Origin: Claveliimonas ammoniilytica
GTDB taxonomy: Bacteria; Bacillota; Clostridia; Lachnospirales; Lachnospiraceae
Direction of reading: 5' to 3'
Assembly (NCBI RefSeq): GCF_025567415.1
Contig: NZ_JAOQJV010000012.1
Coordinates: 16,940 to 80,939, forward strand
Length of the DNA: 64,000 nt
Shown: positions 16,105 through 24,942 of the stretch, one piece after another
Position numbering within the stretch: position 1 is the stretch's first letter
Layout: the number at the start of each line of letters is the position of its first letter
Position numbers and translations under genes: made by a program
Notes under the pieces: generated by a model
Told to the model about the DNA's origin: nothing
Databases searched by the model: none
Seen by the model: only the letters and a program-made list of their open reading frames with translations

Positions 16105-16589
16105 ATATATATCTGATGGAATACGGTTGGTTCCAGGTTATTGGCAGAATGATGGTATGTCTGGCATTAGTATTCATGGCTTATAAAGATGTACGGGAGC
16201 ATAAAGTATCTGTGATTGCACTTATAGGCTGTGCTTTAATAACCGGAATTGAGAGTGGTATAGCTGTGGTTACCGGGGGCTCCGGAGCATGGAAATCATA
16301 TCTGGCAGGTCTGGTGATCGGATCACTTTTTATCGTAATCAGTAAAGCAACACGAGAAGGTCTGGGATATGGAGACAGCTGGTTGATGTGTATTCTGGGA
16401 GGGTATCTTGGAATCTGGAATATGCTTGAACTGTTAGTGATGACCTGGATGTTAACTGCAGTGGTAGCAGGGATTATACTGGCGCGAAGTCGATTCAAAA
16501 AGCGAACGTCAATACCTCTGGTTCCGCTTATTACAGTTGGATATATAGCCGTATGGCTGACGGAGATAATGGTGGCTGCAAATGCATAA
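16083..16589 (+). CDS. Prepilin peptidase TadV/CpaA (A24 family)
   Basis: 168 residues with about six membrane helices. The two catalytic aspartates of A24 aspartic peptidases are visible: Asp in MAYKDVREHK, near the first cytoplasmic loop, and Asp in the GYGD motif (LGYGDSWLM). It cuts the leader of the Flp pilin and probably of the TadE-like proteins encoded on either side. It lacks the N-methylation domain of PilD, as expected for CpaA-type enzymes. The start lies inside the preceding gene. Confidence 0.8.
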   Translation: MYKMQQINIYLMEYGWFQVIGRMMVCLALVFMAYKDVREHKVSVIALIGCALITGIESGIAVVTGGSGAWKSYLAGLVIGSLFIVISKATREGLGYGDSWLMCILGGYLGIWNMLELLVMTWMLTAVVAGIILARSRFKKRTSIPLVPLITVGYIAVWLTEIMVAANA

Positions 16590-16604
16590 GAAAACGAGGT
16601 ATGG

Positions 16605-17060
16605 ATGAAAAGAAATTATAAAATATACAAAAATGAAGGAAAACTTGCAAAAATTAGAACAATGGAATTGAATGGAATGTTTACAGTAGAAATGGCATAT
16701 ATTGTGCCTTTTATATTAATGATATTTTTTCTGAGCATTATGGGAATATTTTATTATCATGATAAGGCACTTACAGCGGCTGCCGCACACGAAACGGCAA
16801 CAATTGCCGGAACAAAGGTCAGAGAAAAGGATGAAGTAACAGAAACCGTAGTGTCAACAATTTTTGAAGAACGGATCAGGGGAAAATGTATTGTATTTGG
16901 CAATCCAAGTGTAAATGCAAAAGTTAACAAAGACCAGATTACGATTACAGCAGGTGCAACAAAAGGTCGTATGAAGCTTTTGGTCGCGGAGTCTTCAAGC
17001 ATTACAAAACCAGAAGAAAAGATAAGAAGTTATCGAAAATTAGGATTGAAAAGATACTAG
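16605..17060 (+). CDS. TadE-like pseudopilin
   Basis: 151 residues. A short basic leader precedes LNGMFTVEMAYIVPFILMIFFLSIMGIFYY, which carries the conserved Glu (residue about 31) and a single membrane helix. The remainder is a small extracytoplasmic domain. TadE-like proteins are processed as minor pilins and needed for pilus assembly. ATG 16605 lies 15 bases after the peptidase gene with a weak ACGAGG site. Family assignment rests on the N-terminal helix and context. Confidence 0.65.
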   Translation: MKRNYKIYKNEGKLAKIRTMELNGMFTVEMAYIVPFILMIFFLSIMGIFYYHDKALTAAAAHETATIAGTKVREKDEVTETVVSTIFEERIRGKCIVFGNPSVNAKVNKDQITITAGATKGRMKLLVAESSSITKPEEKIRSYRKLGLKRY

Positions 17061-17073
17061 AAAGAAGGAACAA

Positions 17074-17880
17074 ATGGAAATACATACAGAAGTAAAGAGC
17101 GAGTTGAATAAAACATTGTTGCGCATTTGTGTTCCGGGCATTACGGAAGCAGATTATCAGATACGGATGCTACAGATGAATCAGATAAAAGGAGTGCTGC
17201 CTGTTGCTATACGCGGTGAGGGAGAAATGACTGTATACGAATATGAAATTACGGGTCTGGTATCAATGAAAAATAAATATCGGCAGGACAAGATTACTAA
17301 AGAAGAGATGAAAAAGTTTCTATCAAAAATGCAGGAAACAATTTGGGATGTGGAACGTTATTTACTGAACTCAAATAGAATCCTGCTGGAACCGGAAATG
17401 ATTTTTGAAAAGAACGGTGAATTTCATTTTTGTTATATGCCACAGTATGATGGTACGATTCGGGAAAGCTTTCATAAGTTAATGGAATATTTTGTACAAT
17501 GGACTGATTATCAGGATATAGCCAGTGTCCAGACTGCGTTTTTGCTTCATAAAGAAACAATGAGAGAAAATTACAGTCTTACAGGAATCATAGAAAGTCT
17601 AAGCGAATTAGAAGAAAAGAATAGAAATATAAAAGTTGACAAAGCAATTACTAAAGCACAAACGGAGATATGGGATACAAAAGAGGACGATGTGTATCAG
17701 GAAAGTACACACACATATGACACAGAGGAACATGACTGGATCACAAGGCAGGAGATGGGCAGTAAAATTATGAAAGAGACGGATAATCTCTGGAATCCGG
17801 TAAAGAAATTTTTAAATCGCCATAAGCGGCCGAGATGGGGAGACTGGGACGGAATCTATATTGATGAAGAGGAATTATGA
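17074..17880 (+). CDS. DUF6382-domain protein of the Tad locus (no FHA domain)
   Basis: 268 residues. The first 175 residues (YEITGLVSMKN, ILLEPEMIFEKNGEFHFCYMP) match the DUF6382 domain, which in related Firmicutes is often fused to a C-terminal FHA domain. Here the tail is a charged linker ending in DWDGIYIDEEEL, with no FHA fold visible. It may be a shortened form or a distinct branch. It is cytoplasmic by composition. It closes the Tad gene run and may link pilus assembly to signalling, though that is only suggested by FHA-bearing relatives. Confidence 0.65.
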   Translation: MEIHTEVKSELNKTLLRICVPGITEADYQIRMLQMNQIKGVLPVAIRGEGEMTVYEYEITGLVSMKNKYRQDKITKEEMKKFLSKMQETIWDVERYLLNSNRILLEPEMIFEKNGEFHFCYMPQYDGTIRESFHKLMEYFVQWTDYQDIASVQTAFLLHKETMRENYSLTGIIESLSELEEKNRNIKVDKAITKAQTEIWDTKEDDVYQESTHTYDTEEHDWITRQEMGSKIMKETDNLWNPVKKFLNRHKRPRWGDWDGIYIDEEEL

Positions 17881-17923
17881 TGTTATACTAATATCATAGA
17901 ATTACAATATAGAGGAGACAGGG

Positions 17924-18529
17924 ATGAATCAGAAAAAAGCACCCTGCACGGTTGTTCTGATTGCTGTTAATACTGCAGTCTTTCTGGCACTTTCAGTTAT
18001 CGGAATGACAGAAGATGCAGGATTCATGTTACAGCATGGAGCAATGTATGCACCGGATATCTTGTACAATGGTAAATATTATGAATTGTTTACCAGTATG
18101 TTTTTGCATTTTGGATTCCAGCATCTGATGAGTAATATGATCTCATTGGGCGTGATGGGGTGGCAGCTTGAATCTGCAATTGGAAGGATTCGTTATCTGT
18201 TAATCTATCTGCTTAGCGGAATCGGTGGCAACCTTTTATCATTGGCTGCAGATATACATGGTGGAGAATATGCAGTATCTGCCGGAGCATCGGGAGCAAT
18301 ATTCGGAATCATCGGAGCATTACTTTATATTGCGATTCGTAATTATGGACGAGTGGGCAGTGTCTCGGGCAGAGGCATTGTGTTTATGATAGTTATTACA
18401 TTCTATTATGGCTATAGCAACACAGGAGTTGACAACTATGCGCATATAGGTGGGTTGATCAGTGGATTCCTTTTAGCAGTAATCCTGTATCATAAGTCAG
18501 GGAGAAAGAAAGGGATACGATCACAATAA
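17924..18529 (+). CDS. Rhomboid-family intramembrane serine protease
   Basis: 201 residues, six predicted membrane helices. The catalytic Ser lies in GASGAIFG and the catalytic His in YAHIGGLISG; the HFGFQHLMSNM stretch is the conserved rhomboid helix-2 signature. ATG 17924 follows GAGGAGACAGGG. Rhomboids cut transmembrane helices of client proteins within the membrane; the client is unknown. It directly follows the Tad locus but need not be part of it. Confidence 0.85.
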   Translation: MNQKKAPCTVVLIAVNTAVFLALSVIGMTEDAGFMLQHGAMYAPDILYNGKYYELFTSMFLHFGFQHLMSNMISLGVMGWQLESAIGRIRYLLIYLLSGIGGNLLSLAADIHGGEYAVSAGASGAIFGIIGALLYIAIRNYGRVGSVSGRGIVFMIVITFYYGYSNTGVDNYAHIGGLISGFLLAVILYHKSGRKKGIRSQ

Positions 18530-18647
18530 AGGTATCGGGTATACTGTTTGAATGCATGGTGTGGCAGCAGTAGAATAAACGGGTAATATACGATAGGCGA
18601 ATATAGAATTGGCTGAATCGTGAATATAAGGAAAGAAGGTAATTGTT

Positions 18648-19064
18648 ATGAAAGACTGTAATTGTATTTTTTGTAAGATTGCAAATGGAGAGATTCCATC
18701 TGCTACCTTGTATGAGGATGAAGAGTTCCGTGTAATTCTGGATCTTGGTCCGGCAACAAAGGGACATGCTTTGATCTTGCCGAAGGAGCATTATGCGAAT
18801 CTGTATGAGATTCCTGAGGAGACGGCAGGAAAGTCTATCATTCTTGCGAAGAAGATGGTTACAAGAATGAAGAAAGCACTGAACTGTGATGGATTTAATG
18901 TACTTCAGAATAATGAGGAACCTGCGGGTCAGACGGTGTTCCATTATCATATGCATCTGATTCCGAGATACGAAGGCGATAATGCTTTTCCAATGTGGAA
19001 TGCAGGTGAACTCACGGATGAAGTCAGAGATGAAGTCCTGAAGAAGGTAAAAGAGACAGAATAG
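18648..19064 (+). CDS. HIT-family nucleotide hydrolase
   Basis: 138 residues. N-terminal CIFCKIANGEIPS with its CxxC pair is typical of HinT-like proteins, and the histidine triad lies in HYHMHLIPRY near residue 105. Such proteins hydrolyse adenosine 5'-phosphoramidates or related nucleotides in the cytoplasm. ATG 18648 has GAAAGAAGG upstream. It is probably transcribed alone. Confidence 0.9.
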   Translation: MKDCNCIFCKIANGEIPSATLYEDEEFRVILDLGPATKGHALILPKEHYANLYEIPEETAGKSIILAKKMVTRMKKALNCDGFNVLQNNEEPAGQTVFHYHMHLIPRYEGDNAFPMWNAGELTDEVRDEVLKKVKETE

Positions 19065-19112
19065 CGGAATATAGGAATATAGGAATATATTCGTAGACAA
19101 TGTTATAAAGCA

Positions 19113-19685
19113 ATGAGAGATAAGGAAATTAACAGTGGGAATAGAGTCCGAAAAAAGAATGGATTCGATGCTGTATATGAGGAATATCATAAAATGGTAT
19201 TCCGTATAGCGTATCATTATACCTGCAATAGAGAAGAGGCAGAAGACATTTCACAGGTGGTCTTTGGTAGATATTACATTTTTTCAGAAACCGGTCGTGT
19301 GACAAACGTACGGAGTTGGCTGGCGACGACAGCCAGGAACGTTGCGGTGAATCATGTAAAACATATAAGCTATGAAAGACTGCTATGGGCGAAAGAAACG
19401 ATGGAAGACTATCTTGGATATGAAGAAGATCCGGAAGAACAATTTTTTGGAACTTTACGTGAGAAAGATGAAATCGAATGTGCATGCAGGATATTGGCGG
19501 CACTAAAGACCAAAAAACGGAAATGGTATAATCTGGCAGTATATGCATATTGTAATGAGATGCCTAGACAGGAGATAGCTGACCGTATGGGAATGTCTTT
19601 GGATGCAGTGATGAGTACGTTGACAAGAATCAAGGATTGGATCAGAAAAAATTATAAAGACGAGTTTGACCACATTAATACTTAA
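19113..19685 (+). CDS. ECF-type RNA polymerase sigma factor
   Basis: 190 residues. Region 2 is visible in YHKMVFRIAYHYTCNREEAEDISQ and the helix-turn-helix of region 4 in RQEIADRMGMSLDAVMSTLTRIK. There is no clear ribosome-binding site before ATG 19113 and three short GGAATATA repeats lie just upstream, so the start is less certain. A DUF4367 protein that looks like a membrane anti-sigma factor lies 1.2 kb downstream, separated by the convergent murG. They may be a split pair, but that is inference. Confidence 0.75.
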   Translation: MRDKEINSGNRVRKKNGFDAVYEEYHKMVFRIAYHYTCNREEAEDISQVVFGRYYIFSETGRVTNVRSWLATTARNVAVNHVKHISYERLLWAKETMEDYLGYEEDPEEQFFGTLREKDEIECACRILAALKTKKRKWYNLAVYAYCNEMPRQEIADRMGMSLDAVMSTLTRIKDWIRKNYKDEFDHINT

Positions 19686-19686
19686 C

Positions 19687-19717
19687 AGAAAAAGGTGTCA
19701 GACTGACACCTTTTTCT
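19687..19717. terminator. Bidirectional terminator between sigma factor gene and murG
   Basis: A perfect 15-base inverted repeat (AGAAAAAGGTGTCAG and its complement) around a single central base. It gives a T-rich tail on both strands and serves the convergent genes on each side. Confidence 0.8.
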
Positions 19718-19762
19718 ATACTTATACAACAAAAATATCTTTATAGTTTAAAGTGGTTTTAA

Positions 19763-20830
19763 TTATGCACGTGCAACAGACTCGATCAGATCAATGATCG
19801 TATCGATGGAATCCTGCTGGTTAGAGTTCTTCATAGCTGAGATATAGCGATCGCGGTTCTGGTAAAGCTCATGAATTGTATCCAGAAGCTTCTCGTTGGT
19901 GATCTCTTCCTCCTCCATTACGGTGCTGAATCCCTGACGCTCAAATGAACGCGCATTCAGAATCTGGTCTCCCCGGCTGGCATTGGCAGAAAGTGGAATC
20001 AGAAGATTCGGCTTACGCAGTGCGAGCAGTTCGCAGATCGCATTAGCTCCAGCACGTGAGATAACAATATCTGATAATGCAAAGAGATCCTTCAGTTCAT
20101 CTTTGATGTATTCATACTGTACGTAACCATCCAATGCGTTCAGTGAAGGGTCGAGCTTACCTTTGCCACACAGATGAATAACCTGAAAATCTTTTAATAA
20201 TACCGGAAGAATACGACGGACAGCTTCATTTACCGCTACAGCGCCGAGGCTTCCACCGATGATAAGAATTACAGGCTTACCGTCTGTCAGCCCTGTAAAG
20301 TCGAGTGCATGCTGGCGATCTCCTGACAGCAATTCCTGTCGAATCGGAGAACCAGTCAGTACCGCTTTGCTTGCCGGAAGTAGTTCTACTGTTTCCGGGA
20401 AGTTACAGCACACTTTTGTAGCTGACGGAATAGACAGCTTATTCGCAAGCCCCGGAGTCATATCAGACTCATGAATGATTGTTGGAACCTTGCATTTCTT
20501 TCCGGCGAATACGACCGGAACAGATACGAAGCCGCCTTTGGAAAAGATTACATCCGGTTTTAATAATTTAATTAATCGATGTGCTTCACGGAAACCCTTG
20601 AGTACACGGAAAGGATCTGTGAAGTTACGAAGACTGAAATAACGTCTCAGCTTACCGGAAGAGATCCCGTGATATGGGATACCGAGCTGTTCGATCAGCT
20701 CCTTTTCAATTCCGTTATATGAACCGATATAGTGAATATCATAGTTCAGTTCTTTGAGACGCGGCAGCAGAGCAATGTTCGGCGTGACGTGCCCGGCAGT
20801 GCCGCCGCCGGTTAAGATAATACGTTTCAT
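19763..20830 (-). CDS. murG: MurG, UDP-GlcNAc:lipid I N-acetylglucosaminyltransferase
   Basis: 355 residues from ATG 20828-20830, preceded by GGAGG; a longer upstream frame is not supported. The N-terminal glycine loop LTGGGTAGHVTPN contacts the lipid diphosphate, HESDMTPGLANKL and ISRAGANAICELLALRKP are MurG signatures, the latter in the UDP-GlcNAc site. The enzyme makes lipid II at the inner face of the membrane for peptidoglycan synthesis. It is outside a division-cell-wall cluster here and stands alone in opposite orientation to its neighbours. Confidence 0.93.
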   Translation of the reverse strand: MKRIILTGGGTAGHVTPNIALLPRLKELNYDIHYIGSYNGIEKELIEQLGIPYHGISSGKLRRYFSLRNFTDPFRVLKGFREAHRLIKLLKPDVIFSKGGFVSVPVVFAGKKCKVPTIIHESDMTPGLANKLSIPSATKVCCNFPETVELLPASKAVLTGSPIRQELLSGDRQHALDFTGLTDGKPVILIIGGSLGAVAVNEAVRRILPVLLKDFQVIHLCGKGKLDPSLNALDGYVQYEYIKDELKDLFALSDIVISRAGANAICELLALRKPNLLIPLSANASRGDQILNARSFERQGFSTVMEEEEITNEKLLDTIHELYQNRDRYISAMKNSNQQDSIDTIIDLIESVARA

Positions 20831-20881
20831 AGTGCGCCTCCAATCAATATCAATAAAGTAATTGTAAACGAGGGGAGTGCG

Positions 20882-21778
20882 ATGGTCAAGGGAAAAGAGG
20901 AAGTTATGAAAGAGCATTTGAACGATTACGAAAAGAGAATATGGGAAGGAATCGATAAGGACGCAGAAGAAATTATAAAAATGGTGGAAGCGGATCCTGA
21001 GGCGATGTCTGCGGAGCCGAGTGAAGAAATGGATCGGAAAATCTATGCGATGATTCCAGGCCATGAAGATGCGGATTCGGAAGATTCGGCGATGGAGGGC
21101 TTGTCAGAAGAAGACCAGGAAGCACTACGTCTGGGCAGAGAGTTACAGAAGCGGAGAAAAGAGAAAGAAGAGGAAAAATCCAGAGCAAAAAGACGCCATC
21201 ACTGGAAGCGAATCACAGCTGCGGCAGCAGTATTGGTGCTTGTGATAGGAATAGGAACAACAGGAGTAGGTGGACCGAAGAAAATCGTGGAGATGGTGGA
21301 AGGAACATTTGGCGGAAGAGATGCTTCGCGAGTGAATGTATCGAAAGAGGAGACTAAAGATACAGCGGACAGTGAAGAAGAACAGGCATATCAACAAATT
21401 AAAGATGAATTGGGATTTGATCCCATTAGGATAGTAAAAATCACTCCGAAGCTGAAATATGAATATTGTGAAGTGGATGAAGATATGGAAATGGCGCAGT
21501 TGCTTTATAAAAATGGTAATGCAAATGTGTCTTATGTAATGAGTTCGTCTTATTACGAGGAATTAATGGGAGTTGATTTAGAAGATACTATAACAGATAG
21601 TTATACTTTGGAAAAAGGAAAGCTCAGGGCAAAAGTTATGGAATATGAATTGCCGGAAAGCAAGAAAAAGGAATATTCAGCAACATTCGAATATCGGGGA
21701 GTTTATTATCATATGATAGGGATTATAGAAAAAGCAGATTTTGAAGAAATTTTAAAAAATTTGCATTTTCCTTCTTAA
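20882..21778 (+). CDS. DUF4367-type membrane protein, possible anti-sigma factor
   Basis: 298 residues from ATG 20882 behind GAGGGGAG. About 115 charged cytoplasmic residues, one membrane helix (ITAAAAVLVLVIGIGTTGVG, about 117-136) and an extracytoplasmic C-terminal domain resembling DUF4367, as found in anti-sigma-like proteins encoded after ECF factors. The nearest sigma factor gene is on the other side of murG. The next gene encodes a secreted protein. The anti-sigma role is inferred from topology and domain, not shown. Confidence 0.6.
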   Translation: MVKGKEEVMKEHLNDYEKRIWEGIDKDAEEIIKMVEADPEAMSAEPSEEMDRKIYAMIPGHEDADSEDSAMEGLSEEDQEALRLGRELQKRRKEKEEEKSRAKRRHHWKRITAAAAVLVLVIGIGTTGVGGPKKIVEMVEGTFGGRDASRVNVSKEETKDTADSEEEQAYQQIKDELGFDPIRIVKITPKLKYEYCEVDEDMEMAQLLYKNGNANVSYVMSSSYYEELMGVDLEDTITDSYTLEKGKLRAKVMEYELPESKKKEYSATFEYRGVYYHMIGIIEKADFEEILKNLHFPS

Positions 21779-21846
21779 AAAACGACAGGTTTTGCAAGTT
21801 CGGTTGTCTATATATATGAGAAGAGTTGGTAGCTGCGGAGAATATT

Positions 21847-22335
21847 ATGCAGAAACGAGCGATATCTACAATCTGTGCAATTTCAATGCTCATCTGTTTA
21901 CTGCTGAGTACAAGTACCGGTATGTCAGCAGAAGCATCTGACAACAGGTCTATGTTGGATGGTTCCTATTTGACAAATGAAACTGAATCTACTGGCACAG
22001 ATATTAAGATTACTAGAGGGGAAAACCTTCAGGTAGGTTATTCGAAGATACGTAAAGTCAAGGCAGGTGTGATTTATGCCGGTGGAACAACCATTGGGCA
22101 GCATACCTGTAAGTCGATACAGATTACTGTTTCCGTTGAACGCGCGAAGTGGGAAGACGAGGAATGGGAAGTTGTAGAGGTGTGGCATAAGGAGAATACC
22201 GATGCAGACCTTGTAAGTACCAGCAAAAAGCTGGAAGTAGAGGGTGGTTGGTATTACCGGGTTGTATGTATTCATTCTGCGGATGGAGACATGAGCAGCT
22301 CGGCGACGGATGGCCTATATGTGGAGGAACCATAG
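21847..22335 (+). CDS. Secreted protein of unknown function (DUF6147-like)
   Basis: 162 residues from ATG 21847 with GCGGAG upstream. A signal peptide is clear: basic start, hydrophobic ISTICAISMLICLLLSTS and a likely cut after SAEA. The mature protein contains GGTTIGQHTCKSIQITVSVER, and I believe this pattern is the DUF6147 family of Firmicutes, although I am not certain. It is probably exported and free or wall-associated. Function unknown. Confidence 0.6.
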   Translation: MQKRAISTICAISMLICLLLSTSTGMSAEASDNRSMLDGSYLTNETESTGTDIKITRGENLQVGYSKIRKVKAGVIYAGGTTIGQHTCKSIQITVSVERAKWEDEEWEVVEVWHKENTDADLVSTSKKLEVEGGWYYRVVCIHSADGDMSSSATDGLYVEEP

Positions 22336-22640
22336 TGACGTCACATTCCCCACAGGAACCGCAGATTCCTGACGTTGATGCATAAGTTCTGGCAGGAAAG
22401 CTGTAACGGAAGTCTATGAGGATAGTAGAGAACAAACAGGAGACAGATTCTCTGGGTTACACACAACATGTCAGGCCGTAGGGATATATGCGGCCGCCCC
22501 GAATCATAGGTGGACGGAACAGCCGGAGAGTCTGGCAGCGTCATCTGTTCTTGTATTAATGAAAACTGAATATGGAAAAGTGCTGCTGTGGCTTTTGGAA
22601 GTGGAGAGACAAAAGTGAACAGTAAACAGCACGAAAAAGG
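22336..22640. other. Intergenic stretch without recognisable genes
   Basis: About 300 bases between the secreted-protein gene and a bidirectional terminator. Only short frames without ribosome-binding sites are present on either strand; no tRNA or repeat was seen. Confidence 0.4.
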
Positions 22641-22672
22641 AAAAGAGACCGAGGGAGACGGTCTCTTTTTCT
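22641..22672. terminator. Bidirectional terminator
   Basis: AAAAGAGACCG pairs with CGGTCTCTTTT around a seven-base loop, with T-rich flanks on both strands. It separates the secreted-protein gene from the convergent TSCPD gene. Confidence 0.75.
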
Positions 22673-22701
22673 TAAATCAGGTTACACGTATTTATGAATG
22701 C

Positions 22702-22944
22702 TTACTGTGCCAATGCCTGACGAAGTGCTTTTGCGAGCTGGTCCGGACAGGATGTTGGCTTGAATCCGCACTGGATTCCTTCCAGACGCTTGATGGCATC
22801 TTCGGCCTTCATGCCGGTTACCAGTTTTGAGATGCCCTGCAGATTGCCGTCACATCCACCAATGAATTCTACTGATTTTATTACATCACCGTCCAGCTCC
22901 AGATTGATCAGCTGTGAACAGGTGCCGCGTGTTTTATACTGCAT
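22702..22944 (-). CDS. TSCPD-domain protein (TIGR03905 type)
   Basis: 80 residues. The diagnostic PTSCPDQLAKAL segment lies at the C-terminus and GGCDGNLQGI in the middle. The domain also occurs at the end of some ribonucleotide reductases, where it is thought to bind metal; the stand-alone protein's function is unknown. AGGAGG precedes the start. Size is typical of the family. Confidence 0.85.
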   Translation of the reverse strand: MQYKTRGTCSQLINLELDGDVIKSVEFIGGCDGNLQGISKLVTGMKAEDAIKRLEGIQCGFKPTSCPDQLAKALRQALAQ

Positions 22945-23106
22945 ATCTTAAATCCTCCTATCATAATTAATATTGAGTCTTGATTAAAGACTATCGGCAT
23001 TATAACAGAAGCAGATAGAAAATACCAGAGTAAAAATGTGCACAGAATTATAGAGTCGTCATGAAAAACATGGTATACTATCGGAGGTAGAAAAGGAGGA
23101 TGAGAT

Positions 23107-23802
23107 ATGATCGGTATTATCGGAGCTATGGATGAAGAAGTAGCAGCATTAAAAGAGAAGATGGAAGTGGAGAAGGTAACAGACCGGGCTTCTATGCAAT
23201 TTGTGGCAGGTAAGCTGGAAGGTAAAGAGGTGACTGTAGTGCGCAGCGGTATTGGTAAGGTCAATGCGGCAGTGTGTGCACAGATTCTGGCATCGGAATT
23301 TCATGTAGATACATTGATTAACACAGGAATCGCGGGTTCGCTGGATGCAAAGATTGATATTGGAGATATGGTGATCTCTACCGATGCACTTCATCATGAT
23401 ATGGATGCGACTGCATTTGGTTATCCGTTGGGAGAAGTGCCGAGAATGGATATTCTGGCGTTTCCGGCTGATGAGAAGCTGATCCGTCTGGCAGTAGAGG
23501 CGAATGAGGAAGCGAATCCGGATATTCACACATTTACCGGAAGAGTGGTAAGCGGAGATCAGTTTGTGGCTTCTGATGAAGTGAAAGAGAAGATCCGCAG
23601 TAATTTTGGCGGACTGTGTACGGAGATGGAGGGAGCTGCAATTGCTCATACCGCATACCTCAATGACATTTCGTATGTCATTATTCGTGCTATTTCGGAC
23701 AAGGCAGATGGCAGTGCATCTGAGGACTATCCGACCTTTGAGAAGAAAGCAATTGCCCACAGTGTACGACTTGTGGAGAAATTAATGACAAAGCTTGCGT
23801 AG
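23107..23802 (+). CDS. mtnN: 5'-methylthioadenosine/S-adenosylhomocysteine nucleosidase
   Basis: 231 residues. N-terminal IGIIGAMDEEVAALKEKM, the GIAGSL loop, EMEGAAIAHTAY with the substrate-binding Met-Glu pair, and ISDKAD with the catalytic Asp are all in place. The enzyme cleaves MTA and SAH to adenine and the thioribose or ribosyl-homocysteine, recycling methyl-transfer products; the SAH route can feed autoinducer-2 precursors. AAGGAGG precedes ATG 23107. Confidence 0.93.
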   Translation: MIGIIGAMDEEVAALKEKMEVEKVTDRASMQFVAGKLEGKEVTVVRSGIGKVNAAVCAQILASEFHVDTLINTGIAGSLDAKIDIGDMVISTDALHHDMDATAFGYPLGEVPRMDILAFPADEKLIRLAVEANEEANPDIHTFTGRVVSGDQFVASDEVKEKIRSNFGGLCTEMEGAAIAHTAYLNDISYVIIRAISDKADGSASEDYPTFEKKAIAHSVRLVEKLMTKLA

Positions 23803-23962
23803 CGTTATGGCTGAATGCGAGGTGACCAGATCTGACAGAGATGGACAAGCCTGACAGAATATGAGAAAACTCGCAGAACTCTATGCGAAATATGAAGAAC
23901 GGTTTTTCCGCCCTCGTTCGGCGTTTCGAGTATAATCGAAACAAAGAAGGAGGGCATTTATT

Positions 23963-24814
23963 ATGTTGGAAATGATAATGGACAGGCATTTGCAGTTTGT
24001 GCTACTGGGGGCTGTGGCATCGATCGGGCTAATCAGTAAAATTATTACAGGGGTGACGCTTAAGAAACTAGTATGGGCGGCAGCAAATATGGGGAAAAGT
24101 ACGCATCCGTTGATGCGCCTGATCCGGGCAAAATATGAGCATGCGTGTATGGTAAGTGATCGCGTGCAGAATGTGGAAGTGTTTGTGGAGAAATACATAT
24201 ATGAATACCGGATTGCAGGATTGTCACTTCACAGTTGGCGAAGATTAGAAAAGGGGACGGCGTGGATCTGTGCGGCAATCGGTGTATTGGCAGCACTTGG
24301 AGAATATGTGCTTCATGGAATGAATGATCAGGTACTGCGTAATGGCGCATTTGGACTGGCCGCAGGTGTTATTTTATTTGCACTGCGGGTGTCAGTAGAT
24401 GAGAATTATCGTCTGCAGGCAATACGCACATATATGGTAGATTATCTGGATAATTTCTGTGCGCGCAAATACGAAAAGAGCCGGGAAAAGAGTATGCCAA
24501 AATACGAAGAAGAATCAGTACCGAAGATTATGCCAGAGGAGAAGCAGGAAATGAAACAGGAGCCTGTTCCGGAACTGATGCCTGAAAATATACCGGTAAA
24601 GGAACCGCCAAGAGAATCCATAAGGGAAACCATAAGAGAAGCGGAGAAAATCCCTGAAAGAGAAGCAGAGAAAGTCCCTAAAAGAGAAGCAGAGAAAGTT
24701 TCTGCAAGAGAGCCTGCAAGGGAGCCTGTGACAAAGCCGACATCTGCAAGGCAGGATAAAAATGTATCTAAGGAAGTGTTGATTCGGGAAATTTTGGAAG
24801 AATATCTGGCATGA
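23963..24814 (+). CDS. Membrane protein with a charged repetitive tail, function unknown
   Basis: 283 residues. A hydrophobic N-terminus (about 9-30) and two further helices (about 95-115 and 125-145) are followed by a cytoplasmic tail from about 165. The tail holds Glu/Lys/Pro-rich short repeats such as REAEKVPK. The last 15 residues (KEVLIREILEEYL) look like a conserved helix that could dock a partner. ATG 23963 follows GAAGGAGGGC. No family was recognised. Confidence 0.55.
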   Translation: MLEMIMDRHLQFVLLGAVASIGLISKIITGVTLKKLVWAAANMGKSTHPLMRLIRAKYEHACMVSDRVQNVEVFVEKYIYEYRIAGLSLHSWRRLEKGTAWICAAIGVLAALGEYVLHGMNDQVLRNGAFGLAAGVILFALRVSVDENYRLQAIRTYMVDYLDNFCARKYEKSREKSMPKYEEESVPKIMPEEKQEMKQEPVPELMPENIPVKEPPRESIRETIREAEKIPEREAEKVPKREAEKVSAREPAREPVTKPTSARQDKNVSKEVLIREILEEYLA

Positions 24815-24942
24815 TAATGAGAAGAAGGTCTTCTTGAAAGTGGAGAGTCAAATGCGAGACAAATTAGACTGCATATCTTGATATAAGGTATGTAAACTGG
24901 TAAAATAGATAAAAAGTTCATCATAAGAATAAGGATGGTAAT

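Noticed and set aside
19763..21064. Longer start for murG, 78 codons upstream
   Set aside because: The extra segment has no MurG similarity and overlaps the divergent gene's control region; ATG at 20828-20830 has GGAGG and yields the conserved N-terminus.
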